Below, piece by piece: positions 26,414 to 35,088 of a stretch of DNA of 64,000 bases; position 1 is the stretch's first letter; every line of letters starts with the position of its first letter. Made by a program: the position numbers and the translations under genes. Origin of the DNA: Glutamicibacter uratoxydans (lineage in GTDB: Bacteria > Actinomycetota > Actinomycetes > Actinomycetales > Micrococcaceae); assembly GCF_006539925.1 (NCBI RefSeq), contig NZ_BJNY01000007.1, forward strand, positions 1 through 64,000. The letters are read 5' to 3'. The notes beneath the pieces are model-generated. The model was given only the letters and a program-made list of their open reading frames with translations, did not search any database and was not told the DNA's origin.

Positions 26414-27736
26414 ATGAACACCGTCAATACCCCGACAGCCTCCGCTCGCAGCGTTGCGGCAGTCAACACCAAGATCATGCGCCGGCTCATGCCGCTGCTC
26501 ATGCTCGTCTACGTCATTTCCTTCCTGGACCGCACGAACATCTCCATGGCCAAGGACCGGCTGGAAGCCGACCTCGGGCTCTCTGCCGCCGCCTACGGCC
26601 TAGGTGCCGGACTGTTCTTCCTGGCCTACGCGGCCCTGGAAATCCCGAGCAACATGATCATGCACAAGGTCGGCGCCCGGGCATGGATCTTCCGCATCAT
26701 GATCACCTGGGGCGTCATCTCCGGCTGCATGGCACTGGTGAACAACGAGGCGAGCTTCTACATCCTGCGCATCCTGCTCGGCGCCGCCGAGGCAGGCCTC
26801 TTCCCCGGGGTCATGCTGTACCTGACCTATTGGTTCGGCAGGGACATGAGGGCCCGCGCCAACGGCTACTTCCTGGTCGGCGCCTGCATCGCCAGCATCA
26901 TCGGCGGCCCGCTGGGCGGCGTGCTGCTGCAGCTGGACGGCATGGGCGGGCTGCACGGCTGGCAGTGGATGTTCATCATCGAGGCCATCCCCGCGGTGCT
27001 GCTCTCCCCGGTCATCCTGCTGATGCTGCCGAACAAGCCGCAGAACGCCAAATGGCTGACGGCTGAAGAAGCCACGGAGATCACCGAGCGCCTGGCGCGC
27101 GAGGAAGCCGAGTCCCTGGCCGCCTCCGGCACCCGATCCTTCATGGGCATCTTCAAGGACCGCACGGTGATGTTTGCGATCTTCATCAACCTGGCCCACC
27201 AGATTTCGCTGTACTCGGTCACCTACTTCCTGCCCAGCATCATCGCCAAGGCCTCGGAAACCGCAATGGCTACCTGGCTGATCGGTTCGCTGGCAGCCAT
27301 TCCATGGTTCTTCGGCGCCCTGGGCGCGCTGTTCATCACCCCACAGGCCACCAAGACCCCGAACCGCACCAAGCGCGCGGTCACCGTGGGCCTGCTGGCC
27401 ATGACCGTGGGCACCGTCGTGGGAGTCATCGGTGGCCCGGTGCTGGGCATGGTGGGCTTCGCGCTGGCAGGCCTGTTCTGGTTCGTGGTGCAGCCGATCA
27501 TGTTCTCGGTCCCGGGCAACCGGCTTGGCGGCCTGACCCTTGCCACCGGCCTGGCGCTGATGAACACCGTGGGCATCACCGGCGGGTTCTTCGGGCCGAC
27601 GGTCATGGGCTTTGCCGAAAGCGCTACCGGCAACCCGCTGGCGGGCCTGTGGTTCGCGGTGGTTCTGCTGCTGGCGGCGGTTGCCGCCTCGTTCTTCCTG
27701 CAGTTCGACCCCGCCAAGAAGCCAGGCAAGAACTAG
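26414..27736 (+). CDS. MFS transporter, anion:cation symporter (ACS) family
   Basis: A 440-aa membrane carrier with twelve helices. LVYVISFLDRTNISMAKD at the start and a long central cytoplasmic loop are typical of the ACS family, which imports organic anions with protons. ATG 26414 is chosen because GGAG lies 6 nt upstream. As last gene of the E1-E2 operon it probably imports the substrate of this pathway, most likely an organic acid. It ends just before a strong hairpin. Confidence 0.9.
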   Translation: MNTVNTPTASARSVAAVNTKIMRRLMPLLMLVYVISFLDRTNISMAKDRLEADLGLSAAAYGLGAGLFFLAYAALEIPSNMIMHKVGARAWIFRIMITWGVISGCMALVNNEASFYILRILLGAAEAGLFPGVMLYLTYWFGRDMRARANGYFLVGACIASIIGGPLGGVLLQLDGMGGLHGWQWMFIIEAIPAVLLSPVILLMLPNKPQNAKWLTAEEATEITERLAREEAESLAASGTRSFMGIFKDRTVMFAIFINLAHQISLYSVTYFLPSIIAKASETAMATWLIGSLAAIPWFFGALGALFITPQATKTPNRTKRAVTVGLLAMTVGTVVGVIGGPVLGMVGFALAGLFWFVVQPIMFSVPGNRLGGLTLATGLALMNTVGITGGFFGPTVMGFAESATGNPLAGLWFAVVLLLAAVAASFFLQFDPAKKPGKN

Positions 27737-27747
27737 CCATTAAAGCC

Positions 27748-27788
27748 ATGATGCCTTGAACTGCGTTTGCCGCAGTTCAAGGCATCAT
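27748..27788 (+). terminator. Terminator of the E1-E2-MFS operon
   Basis: A perfect 18-bp stem (left arm begins ATGATGCCTTGAACTGCG) with loop TTTGC, 12 nt after the MFS stop. It has no long T tract but is very stable. Confidence 0.8.
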
Positions 27789-27801
27789 GTGGTTAATCCG
27801 C

Positions 27802-27818
27802 GCAGGCGGTGCGCCTGC
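27802..27818 (-). terminator. Short hairpin, likely ancestral rbs terminator
   Basis: Stem GCAGGCG/CGCCTGC with loop GTG. It directly abuts the left copy of the rbsD-end repeat, where the stop codon of rbsD would be, so it fits a terminator for the ribose operon before the insert at 27866-28939 displaced it. No such hairpin follows the present rbsD stop. Confidence 0.45.
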
Positions 27819-27865
27819 TAGAAGGGCACTCCGCTGCGCAGGATCACATTGGCGTAGGCGGTGGC
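27816..27865. repeat. Left copy of 50-bp direct repeat (rbsD 3' end)
   Basis: Fifty bases identical to 28940-28989 except one (T at 27830, C in the other copy). The change is synonymous: the fragment still encodes the last codons of rbsD, ending SGVPF-stop, on the minus strand. It looks like an attachment-site duplicate or the ancestral rbsD end. Confidence 0.9.
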
Positions 27866-28939
27866 TCGAGCATGACTTTGAAAATACGTCTCTAATCACC
27901 AAATGATCGTCTGGGCATTAGCACCGCGAGACCGCATCAGTCTCCTAATCGGAAACCAAGCTACTTCGAGCGAATTGGGCAGTCTTCGAAGCAAAGCAGA
28001 GTTTTGAAGACTGAATCCATACAATTGACCATAGAGAACATACCGCTAAGTAGCTGATTGAAGTCTAATTACACTATAGGAAATACCTTCAACTGAGCTG
28101 TTAGCCCCACTCACACTCGGAGAACGAAAAAACTCCATAAGTCCTCGAACGTCCTCCGCTTGCAAATTTTCTTTGTGAATTAATTTTTCAAAGTCAGTCA
28201 ATAGTTTCCCGTTAAGCTCCGAATGAACTTTAAAGGAGAATATGATTTCAACCATCTCACCTGGTGCGAGTTCACGCACTACGGCAGAATAAAGACCAAG
28301 ATCTTTATTCAGTGCCGCATTTTCTATTTCTCTGATATGCAATCCAGGATAAGCAGTGGGAGATGCATCTTTCGCTTCCGTAATTTCAATACCACCTACG
28401 CAATCTGCGCCACTCAACCATGCGTCTTTACCATCAGACTCACGGACACCATCCACTGGAATTTCAATAGTTCCACAAAGAAAATTCGTTCCCGAATATT
28501 CCATTTGAATATCATGCGCTGTTCCAGGCCCATTATTCCGAAGAGTCCAAATCAGATCCCAGCTACCCGGCTTGTTGTAGCGAACTTTCCACTCTGGCGA
28601 CAGACTGGCATGATTCGCGCGATCTTCCACGTCACGCGCGTACTGCACTACCATAAAAGAGCACACAATAGCTCCGACAGCCGCAATTGCACTCAAAGCC
28701 GACCACGCCGGATGCTCCCAGAAGAGACGCCATCTAGTTTTGGTTAACTGACTGTCGACCCGACTAGTTTCATTATCAGAACCAAGCCTCTTAGAACTAC
28801 TCGTTCGACCTTTAGCCTTCGACCTATTTTTACCACTCATTAGATAATTTATACGGCAAAAAACCGTATCGGCCAAACAATCAATTACACCATTATCAAG
28901 CTAATGACAATCTCATATATCAAGACATTCAATTCTAGA
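27866..28939. mobile_element. AT-rich insert at rbsD 3' end
   Basis: About 1.07 kb enclosed by the 50-bp direct repeats. It is visibly richer in A+T than the flanks, and its single gene (28046-28840) has codon use unlike the neighbours. No recombinase is encoded, so it is either a cassette moved in trans or the remnant of a larger island. The stretch 27866-28045 holds no gene that I can see. The element status is inference from repeats and composition. Confidence 0.55.
28046..28840 (-). CDS. Membrane-anchored protein of the rbsD insert
   Basis: A 264-aa protein of unknown function, the only gene in the insert. A Lys/Ser/Arg-rich cytoplasmic tail (1-45) is followed by one membrane helix (about 50-70; ALSAIAAVGAIVCSFMVV) and an external domain. 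That domain begins with WTLRNNGPGTAHDI, which resembles Ig-like or CARDB-type folds, and has Cys pairs (FLCGT, ADCVGG). ATG 28840 is preferred; TTG 28876 is also in frame. There is no Shine-Dalgarno, and TATAAATTATCTA just before the ATG suggests a leaderless message. Low G+C and atypical codons indicate recent transfer. Confidence 0.65.
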   Translation of the reverse strand: MSGKNRSKAKGRTSSSKRLGSDNETSRVDSQLTKTRWRLFWEHPAWSALSAIAAVGAIVCSFMVVQYARDVEDRANHASLSPEWKVRYNKPGSWDLIWTLRNNGPGTAHDIQMEYSGTNFLCGTIEIPVDGVRESDGKDAWLSGADCVGGIEITEAKDASPTAYPGLHIREIENAALNKDLGLYSAVVRELAPGEMVEIIFSFKVHSELNGKLLTDFEKLIHKENLQAEDVRGLMEFFRSPSVSGANSSVEGISYSVIRLQSAT

Positions 28940-28989
28940 TGCTAGAAGGGCACCCCGCTGCGCAGGATCACATTGGCGTAGGCGGTGGC
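28940..28989. repeat. Right copy of 50-bp direct repeat (rbsD 3' end)
   Basis: This copy supplies the functional 3' end and stop codon of rbsD. It differs from the left copy by one synonymous base. Confidence 0.9.
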
Positions 28990-29325
28990 CTCGCCGGTGC
29001 GGACCACCAGCTTGGCGTTGGTGATCTGCGCCTTGAGCTCTTCGTGGCTGATGAAGCCTGGCTCCAACCCGGCCTCGGTGCACCAGCCGTACACTGCGGT
29101 GCCCTTGGCTTCAGAGGCCAGGGTGCTGTGCTCGATGACCAGGTTGCGGGCCAGCACGTCGAGCACCGCGGTGAAGGACAGCTGGCCCTTGACCAGCGCC
29201 AGGTCGACCACCGGGGTGCCAGCCGGCAGCGGCAGGCCGTAGTCGGCGATGATCACTGTGTCGGTGTGCCCCAGGGTTGCCAAGGCGGCAAGCAGCGGAG
29301 CGTTGAGGATGTCGGTTTTCAGCAC
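28942..29325 (-). CDS. rbsD: D-ribose pyranase
   Basis: A 127-aa cytoplasmic enzyme that interconverts the pyranose and furanose forms of ribose so that the kinase can use it. LGHTDTVIIADYGLPLP contains the catalytic His20. It is the last gene of the ribose operon, 17 nt after rbsK. Its final 45 nt lie in the right copy of the 50-bp repeat, so the present C-terminus may have been restored by the inserted element. Confidence 0.94.
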   Translation of the reverse strand: MLKTDILNAPLLAALATLGHTDTVIIADYGLPLPAGTPVVDLALVKGQLSFTAVLDVLARNLVIEHSTLASEAKGTAVYGWCTEAGLEPGFISHEELKAQITNAKLVVRTGEATAYANVILRSGVPF

Positions 29326-29342
29326 TGTGGTGCGGTCTTTCT

Positions 29343-30251
29343 TTAGAGGTTGTCCACGCTGCGCGGGTAGGAGGCCTGGGCCCCGTGGCCCTGCACCGTC
29401 AGCGCGGCGAATTTTCCGGCGAAGCCAGCCGCCTGCACCAGGGTGTCCCCGGCGGCAAGGCGCGCGGCCAGGGCGCCGGTGAAGGCGTCCCCGGCGCCGG
29501 TGGTGTCCACCGCCTTGACCTTCACCGCCGGCAGCTGCTGCACCGTGCCGCCCTCTGCCACCAGGCAGCCATTGGCTCCCAGGGTGATGACCACCGAGGC
29601 GATGCCGTGGGCCAGCAGCTTGGCGGCGATGGCCTCCTCAGGCTCGTCAACCGGCTGGTCTGCGCCGTCCAGCTGCGCGAGGATCAGCGCCGCCTCGTGC
29701 TCATTGGCCACCAGCGGGTTGGCCGCCAGCAGGTACCGGCGCTCCAGTTCGATCACCGGAGCCAGGTTCAGTACCACCCTCTCGGCGGCCGCGTCGATCG
29801 CGGCGCCGATGCCGGAGGCAGGGATCTCCCCCTGCAGCACCAGGATGCCGTGCAGTTCGCCGGCGGCCTTCACCGCTGCGGCATCCACGCTCGCGTTGGC
29901 GCCGGGGACCACCGCGATGCAGTTCTCCGCGCCGGCATCCACCTGGATGATCGCCACCCCGGTGTTCTCCGGGACCCGGGCCACCCGGCCCAGCTGCACG
30001 CCGGCGGCGTCCAGCTGTTCCAGGGCGATCTGTGCATTCGGATCTTGGCCGACGGCCCCGATGAATTCGGTGCGCGCCCCTGCCAGGGCGGCGGCCAGCG
30101 CCTGGTTGGCGCCCTTGCCGCCGGGAGTGAGCTGGTAGGAATCTGCAAGAACCGTTTCCCCGGGGGCCGGCAGGCGGTCCATCAGCGCGGTGATGTCGAC
30201 ATTGCTGGATCCGACGACGGTGACCTGGGGCTGCTCCAGGGGCTGTTCCAT
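29343..30251 (-). CDS. rbsK: Ribokinase
   Basis: A 302-aa PfkB-family kinase that makes ribose 5-phosphate from ribose and ATP. GGKGANQALAAA is the ribose-binding signature and DTTGAGDAFTGAL holds the catalytic Asp and anion hole. It is downstream of rbsB (45-nt gap) and upstream of rbsD. Confidence 0.95.
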   Translation of the reverse strand: MEQPLEQPQVTVVGSSNVDITALMDRLPAPGETVLADSYQLTPGGKGANQALAAALAGARTEFIGAVGQDPNAQIALEQLDAAGVQLGRVARVPENTGVAIIQVDAGAENCIAVVPGANASVDAAAVKAAGELHGILVLQGEIPASGIGAAIDAAAERVVLNLAPVIELERRYLLAANPLVANEHEAALILAQLDGADQPVDEPEEAIAAKLLAHGIASVVITLGANGCLVAEGGTVQQLPAVKVKAVDTTGAGDAFTGALAARLAAGDTLVQAAGFAGKFAALTVQGHGAQASYPRSVDNL

Positions 30252-30296
30252 GAGTTCTTCCTTAGCTGCTGCGCCCGGCGGGGCGGTGGATGGGTG

Positions 30297-31238
30297 CTAG
30301 TTCTTTGCGTACTCGGCGATGTTCTTCGAATCCACGGTGTCAACTGCCACCTGGACGTTGGATTCGACCTCTTCGCCAGCCACTGCCTTGCTCATCAGCT
30401 GCACCGACTGCTTGCCCAGCTCTTCCGGGTTCTGCGCGATGGTGGCCAGCAGGGTGCCGTCCTTCACTGCCTTGAAGCCGTCTTCGGTGCCGTCAAAGCC
30501 GACCACCTTCACGTCCTTGCCGGCCTTGGCGCCCAGCGCCTGGATGGCGCCCAGGGCCATCTCGTCGTTCATTGCCAGCACGCCGGCGGCGTCCGGGTTG
30601 GACTGCATCAGGTTGGTGACCACGTCCAGCGCCTCGGCGCGGTCGAAGTTCGCGGTCTGCTTGGAGACGACCTTGATGTCCGGGTAGCCTGCCAAGCCCT
30701 TGGTGAAGCCCTCGCCGCGCTCGTTGGTGGCGGAGGCGCCGGGGACGCCCTCGAGCACGATGATCTTGCCCTTGCCGTCCAGCGAATCAGCCAGTGCCTT
30801 CGCAGCCTGCTCGCCGCCAGCCACATTGTCGCTGGCCACGAAGGAGGCGATCTTGGTGTTGCCCACGGAGCGGTCCACGGCAACGATCGGCAGGTTGGCC
30901 TTCACTACCGGCGCCAAGCCGGCTTCTGCGGTTTCGGTGTCCACCGCGTTGATGATCACGCCCTGCGCGCCGTTGGTGGCGGCGGTGGCCAGCTGGTTAG
31001 CCTGGGTGGCGGAGTCGTTCTGGGCGTCGACCACCGAGAGCTTCACGCCCAGGGCGTCTGCCTCGGCCTGGGCGCCGTCGCGCAGGTCGACGAAGAACGG
31101 GTTGTTCAGGGTGGAGACTGCCAGGGTGACCTGGGCTCCGTCGGCGGCGGCGTCGGTGCCGCGGTTGCAGGCTGCCAGGCCGGCGATCATGGCCAGGGAC
31201 ATGGATACGGCTGCGGTCTTGCGCACGATGCTCTTCAT
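30297..31238 (-). CDS. rbsB: D-ribose ABC transporter substrate-binding lipoprotein
   Basis: A 313-aa surface-anchored binding protein. The signal peptide has a lipobox LAACN near residue 25, as expected in a Gram-positive. The mature part is a periplasmic-binding-protein type I fold (VTLAVSTLNNPFFVDLRDG, IVAVDR, GVLAMNDEMALGA). It delivers ribose to the RbsAC importer encoded upstream. GGAGAAC provides a good ribosome binding site. Confidence 0.94.
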   Translation of the reverse strand: MKSIVRKTAAVSMSLAMIAGLAACNRGTDAAADGAQVTLAVSTLNNPFFVDLRDGAQAEADALGVKLSVVDAQNDSATQANQLATAATNGAQGVIINAVDTETAEAGLAPVVKANLPIVAVDRSVGNTKIASFVASDNVAGGEQAAKALADSLDGKGKIIVLEGVPGASATNERGEGFTKGLAGYPDIKVVSKQTANFDRAEALDVVTNLMQSNPDAAGVLAMNDEMALGAIQALGAKAGKDVKVVGFDGTEDGFKAVKDGTLLATIAQNPEELGKQSVQLMSKAVAGEEVESNVQVAVDTVDSKNIAEYAKN

Positions 31239-31297
31239 GGGGGTTCTCCTTTGAACGGGTGGGGTGTTGATGAGCGGGGTAATGACTGGCGGGGTAT

Positions 31298-32266
31298 TTA
31301 GTGGCGGACGTTCTTGCGGCGCAGCACGTCGAAGCCCACGGCGATGGCGATCACCGCGCCGATGACTACCTGCTGCCAGAAGGCTGAAACCGAGAGCAGG
31401 TTCAGGCCGTTGCGGATCACCGCGAGCACCAGCGCACCGATCAGGGTGCCGGAGATGCGTCCGACGCCGCCGGAGAGCGAGGCGCCGCCGATGACCACCG
31501 CGGCGATGGCATCCAGCTCATAGCCGGAGGCCAGGGTGGGCTGGGCTGAGTCCAGGCGGCCTGCCAGGATCATGCCTGACAGGGCGGCGAAGACGCCGGA
31601 GATCACGAACACGGTGACCAGCACGCGCTTGACCGGGATGCCTGAAAGGCGGGCAGCCTCGGTGTTGCCGCCCACGGCGAAGGCGTTCTTGCCGATGACG
31701 GTGCGGTTCAGCACAAAGGCGGCGATCAGGCCGGAAACCACCAGGATGATAATCGGCACCGGGACCACGCCCAGGTCCCCGCCCAGCCAGGACACCGAGG
31801 CGCCGGTGGAGATGGGGCGGCCGTCGGAGATCACCAGGGTCAGGCCGCGCACCACGGTGAGCATGGCCAGCGAGGAAATGAAGGTCGGCAGCTTGCCGTA
31901 GGCGCTCATTGCGCCGGTAACCCAGCCGCAGGCCGCGCCCACCGCAAGGCCCACCGGGATGGACAGCGCATCGGGCAGGCCGGCGGTGGTGATCCAGTAG
32001 GAGGAGGCCATGGCTGACAGGGCCGCGACCGAGCCGACGGACAGGTCGATGCCGGCGGCGACGATCACGAAGGTCATGCCATAGGCCATCACCGCGATGG
32101 TGGAGACCTGGATGCCGATGTTCAGCAGGTTCGGCCCGGTCAAGAAGCGCGGGGTGGCGATGAACAGTGCCAGGCACAGCACCACCAGGCCCACCAGGGC
32201 GCCGTTGTTGGCAAGGAATGCCTTGACGTCGAAGCCCTTCTTCGGGGCAATAGCTGTGCTGCTCAT
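31298..32266 (-). CDS. rbsC: Ribose ABC transporter permease
   Basis: A 322-aa membrane permease with about eight to ten helices. GMTFVIVAAGIDLSVGSVAAL and GGVGRISGTLIGALVLAVIRNGLN are signatures of the RbsC/XylH family. Its start overlaps the rbsA stop, so the two are translationally coupled. Confidence 0.95.
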   Translation of the reverse strand: MSSTAIAPKKGFDVKAFLANNGALVGLVVLCLALFIATPRFLTGPNLLNIGIQVSTIAVMAYGMTFVIVAAGIDLSVGSVAALSAMASSYWITTAGLPDALSIPVGLAVGAACGWVTGAMSAYGKLPTFISSLAMLTVVRGLTLVISDGRPISTGASVSWLGGDLGVVPVPIIILVVSGLIAAFVLNRTVIGKNAFAVGGNTEAARLSGIPVKRVLVTVFVISGVFAALSGMILAGRLDSAQPTLASGYELDAIAAVVIGGASLSGGVGRISGTLIGALVLAVIRNGLNLLSVSAFWQQVVIGAVIAIAVGFDVLRRKNVRH

Positions 32267-33780
32267 TAGTTCTCTTCCATTTCGTTCTCGCGGTGCACAT
32301 TGCTCACGGCCAGCGCCATGATGGAATCCTGGGTGGCCTGCGCGGTGGGGATCTCCCCGGCGATCCGGCCCTGGCTCATCACCAGCACCCGGTCCGACAT
32401 GCCCAGCACTTCCGGCAGTTCGCTGGAGGCCATCAGCACGCAGCCGCCAGAGGCGGTGATTTCGTTGATCAGTTCGTAGATTTCGACCTTGGCGCCCACG
32501 TCCACGCCGCGGGTCGGCTCGTCCAGCAGCAGCACCTTGGCCCCGGCGGTGAACCAGCGGCCGAACACCGCCTTCTGCTGGTTGCCGCCGGACAGCGAGC
32601 GGATCGGGGCGTCGATGCTGCCCATGCGGATGCGCAGGCGTTCTGCCACCTGCTGCGCCCGTTCGCGCTGGCCCTTGCGGTCCACCAGGCCGCCGCGGGA
32701 GGTGGCGGCCATGGTCGCGTAGCCGATGTTCTCCGCCACCGAAGCGTCCAGCACCAGGCCCTGGGTCTTGCGGTCTTCGGGCACGTGCCCCACCCCGGCC
32801 CGGGTGGCGGCCGCCACGTCGAAGCTGGGCAGCTTCTTGCCGGAAACCAGCACGGTGCCTGAGGAGTACTTGTCGGCCCCGGCGATCGCGCGGATCAGCT
32901 CGGTGCGCCCAGCGCCCATCAGACCCGCCAGCGCCACGACCTCGCCGGGGCGCACGCTCAGCGAGACGTTCTGCAGCATGCCCTCGGAGAGGTTCTGAAC
33001 GCTCAGCAGCGGCTGGGATCCAGGTTCCTGGGCCACGCGCGGGAACTGCTCGTCGATGTCGCGGCCTACCATCAGGCGCACCAGTTCGTTCTCTTCGGTG
33101 TCCGCCGGGACGGTGGCGATGAACTTGCCATCGCGCAGCACGTTAACGAAGTCGCCGATCTCAGCGATCTCGTCCAGGTGATGGCTGATGAACACCATGC
33201 CCACGCCCTGGGTTTTCAGGCTGCGCACCACGGCGAACAGGTGGGCGATCTCCGCCTTGGTCAGCGCCGCGGTGGGCTCGTCGAGAACCAGCACGCGGGC
33301 GTCCAGCGAGAGCGCCTTGGCGATCTCCACCAGCTGCTGCTGGGCCAGGCCCAGCTCGCCGACCTTGGTGTCCACATCAAGGTTCAGCCCCAGCTTGTCG
33401 AGCGCCTCGCGGGCGATCTGCCGCATGGCCCTGCGGTTGATGATGCCGAAGCGGCGCGGGACGCGGCCCAGGGTGATGTTCTCCGCGATGCTCATCGAGG
33501 GCACCAGGTTCAGCTCCTGGTGGATGGTGGCGATGCCCAGCGCCTCGGAGGCCTTGGTGTCGGGGATCTTCACCGGGCTGCCGTCCAGCAGGATCTGCCC
33601 GGAGTCCGGTTCGTGCACCCCGGCAATCATCTTGATCAGGGTGGACTTGCCGGCGCCGTTCTCGCCGAGCAGCACCGAGACCTGGCCCGCGCGGACCTCG
33701 ACGGTGACGTCGTCGATGACGGTGACCGGGCCGAATGACTTGCTGACGTTCTTCAGCACGAGCAAAGCATCATGACTCAT
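32266..33780 (-). CDS. rbsA: Ribose ABC transporter ATPase, two domains
   Basis: A 504-aa ATPase with tandem nucleotide-binding domains. The first has a full Walker A (GENGAGKSTL), ABC signature (LGLAQQQLVEIAKAL) and Walker B (VLVLDEPTAAL). The second has a degenerate Walker A (GLMGAGRTE) but an intact LSGGNQQK, the usual asymmetry of sugar importers of this class. ATG 33780 is chosen as the family start; it overlaps the end of rbsR by 11 nt. Confidence 0.95.
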   Translation of the reverse strand: MSHDALLVLKNVSKSFGPVTVIDDVTVEVRAGQVSVLLGENGAGKSTLIKMIAGVHEPDSGQILLDGSPVKIPDTKASEALGIATIHQELNLVPSMSIAENITLGRVPRRFGIINRRAMRQIAREALDKLGLNLDVDTKVGELGLAQQQLVEIAKALSLDARVLVLDEPTAALTKAEIAHLFAVVRSLKTQGVGMVFISHHLDEIAEIGDFVNVLRDGKFIATVPADTEENELVRLMVGRDIDEQFPRVAQEPGSQPLLSVQNLSEGMLQNVSLSVRPGEVVALAGLMGAGRTELIRAIAGADKYSSGTVLVSGKKLPSFDVAAATRAGVGHVPEDRKTQGLVLDASVAENIGYATMAATSRGGLVDRKGQRERAQQVAERLRIRMGSIDAPIRSLSGGNQQKAVFGRWFTAGAKVLLLDEPTRGVDVGAKVEIYELINEITASGGCVLMASSELPEVLGMSDRVLVMSQGRIAGEIPTAQATQDSIMALAVSNVHRENEMEEN

Positions 33781-34831
33781 GGGTGGGCGTTCCTTCCATC
33801 TTTGCTGCACCGGTTCGCGCCCGTGACAGGGATTCTCGCTGGGTGAAGTGGCTGATAAATTCTTCTGGCTCCGGACTCTGGCCTGCCATCACCGCTGTGA
33901 GCGCGGCGACCGCAGCCCGGCCCATGCCTGACAAGTCGTGGCTGATCGTTGAAATCGGCGGGTCGTGCATGAGCATCGCGTCCACCTCGTCGAAGGTGAT
34001 CACCGAGAGCTCCTGTCCGATCGCCACCCCCGCTTCCCGCCAGACGGTCAGCGCGCCGATGGCCATGGGGGCGTCGGCGATGACCACCGCCGTGGGGGCC
34101 GCCGGGTGATCCAGCAGCCAGCGCGCGCCGCGGGCGCCGGAGCCTGCCTTGAAGTCGCCGGCGAAGTGCAGGCTCTCATCGATGTCCAGGCCGTTGGCTT
34201 CCAGCGCCGCGTCGAAGGCGCGGTGGCGTTCGCGGGCGGTGGAGGCGTGGTCCGGGCCGCCGATGAAGGCGATCTTCTCGTGCCCCAGGTGCTTGAGCGT
34301 GGCGATGGCCTCGTTCAAGGCCTCGGTACTGGAGGCGGTGATCGAGGGAACCTGGACTCCGGCCAGGCTGCGGTCGACGAACACCACCGGGGTGCCTGAA
34401 GCGATCAGCCGCTGCAGCATGCCGCTGGGGCGCTCGGCGTCTTCGCCCAGCCCCTGGGGCACCATGATCAGCCCGTCGACGCGGCGCGAGAGCATGGCCG
34501 CCAGGAAATCGTCCTGCTGGGCGGAGTCTTCGTTGGCGTTGCCGATGAATGTCATAATGCCTTCGGCGTGGGCCTGCTGCTCCACGGCGTGGGCTAGGTC
34601 GGAGAAGTAGGGGTTGCGCACATCGGAGATCAGCAGCGCGATGGTGTCTGTTTTGGTGGAGCGCAGGGAGCGGGCCTGGGCGTTGGGAACGAATCCCAAT
34701 TCTTTGGCGGCGGCTTCCACCTTGGCGCGGGAAGCAGGCGAGGTTGCCGGATGACCAGAAAGCACGCGCGAGGCGGTGGCGGAGGATACTCCGGCAGCCT
34801 TGGCCACGTCTTTGATCGTGATGGCATTCAT
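33770..34831 (-). CDS. rbsR: LacI-family ribose operon regulator
   Basis: A 353-aa repressor. The LacI helix-turn-helix (TIKDVAKAAGVSSATASRVLSGHP) is followed by the hinge and a sugar-binding core (RDNAL-type IALLISDVRNPYFSDL). It is first in the ribose operon and overlaps rbsA, so it is co-transcribed with its targets. The 36-bp palindrome at 34855-34890, 24 nt before its start, is the obvious operator. The effector is presumably ribose. Confidence 0.93.
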   Translation of the reverse strand: MNAITIKDVAKAAGVSSATASRVLSGHPATSPASRAKVEAAAKELGFVPNAQARSLRSTKTDTIALLISDVRNPYFSDLAHAVEQQAHAEGIMTFIGNANEDSAQQDDFLAAMLSRRVDGLIMVPQGLGEDAERPSGMLQRLIASGTPVVFVDRSLAGVQVPSITASSTEALNEAIATLKHLGHEKIAFIGGPDHASTARERHRAFDAALEANGLDIDESLHFAGDFKAGSGARGARWLLDHPAAPTAVVIADAPMAIGALTVWREAGVAIGQELSVITFDEVDAMLMHDPPISTISHDLSGMGRAAVAALTAVMAGQSPEPEEFISHFTQRESLSRARTGAAKMEGTPTHES

Positions 34832-34854
34832 CGTTAGAAAAGCCCCTTTGCTTC

Positions 34855-34890
34855 ACTATGTAATCGATTCCATGGAATCGATTACATAGT
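34855..34890. promoter_or_regulatory. rbs operator, 36-bp perfect palindrome
   Basis: A perfect 36-bp inverted repeat centred on CCATGG. Each half contains AATCGATT, itself a palindrome of LacI type, so the site can be read as two overlapping operators (GTAATCGATTCC and its complement). It lies at the rbsR promoter. Confidence 0.88.
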
Positions 34891-35088
34891 TTTCCCCACG
34901 CGCTTCACGATGTCAACAACCAACGCCTCGGGCGCTCGACAGGAGGCTTCCGCGACCTAAAAATCCATGGCCCCACAAGGAGTTCTTAAGCCCATGAGTT
35001 GCGCAACGCAGAATAAGTCAGATTTAAGGTTTCCAGGATCCCGTTCGCCTGCCGCAGCTGCCCGCAGGCACACGCAAGGATGACTATC

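Noticed and set aside
28942-28989. rbsD as a broken gene because of the insert
   Set aside because: The right repeat copy restores the full C-terminus and stop codon, so rbsD is intact.
29385-31301. A 638-codon open frame antisense to rbsK and rbsB
   Set aside because: Composition is Gly/Val/His-rich as expected for an antisense frame; the rbs genes on the other strand are certain.
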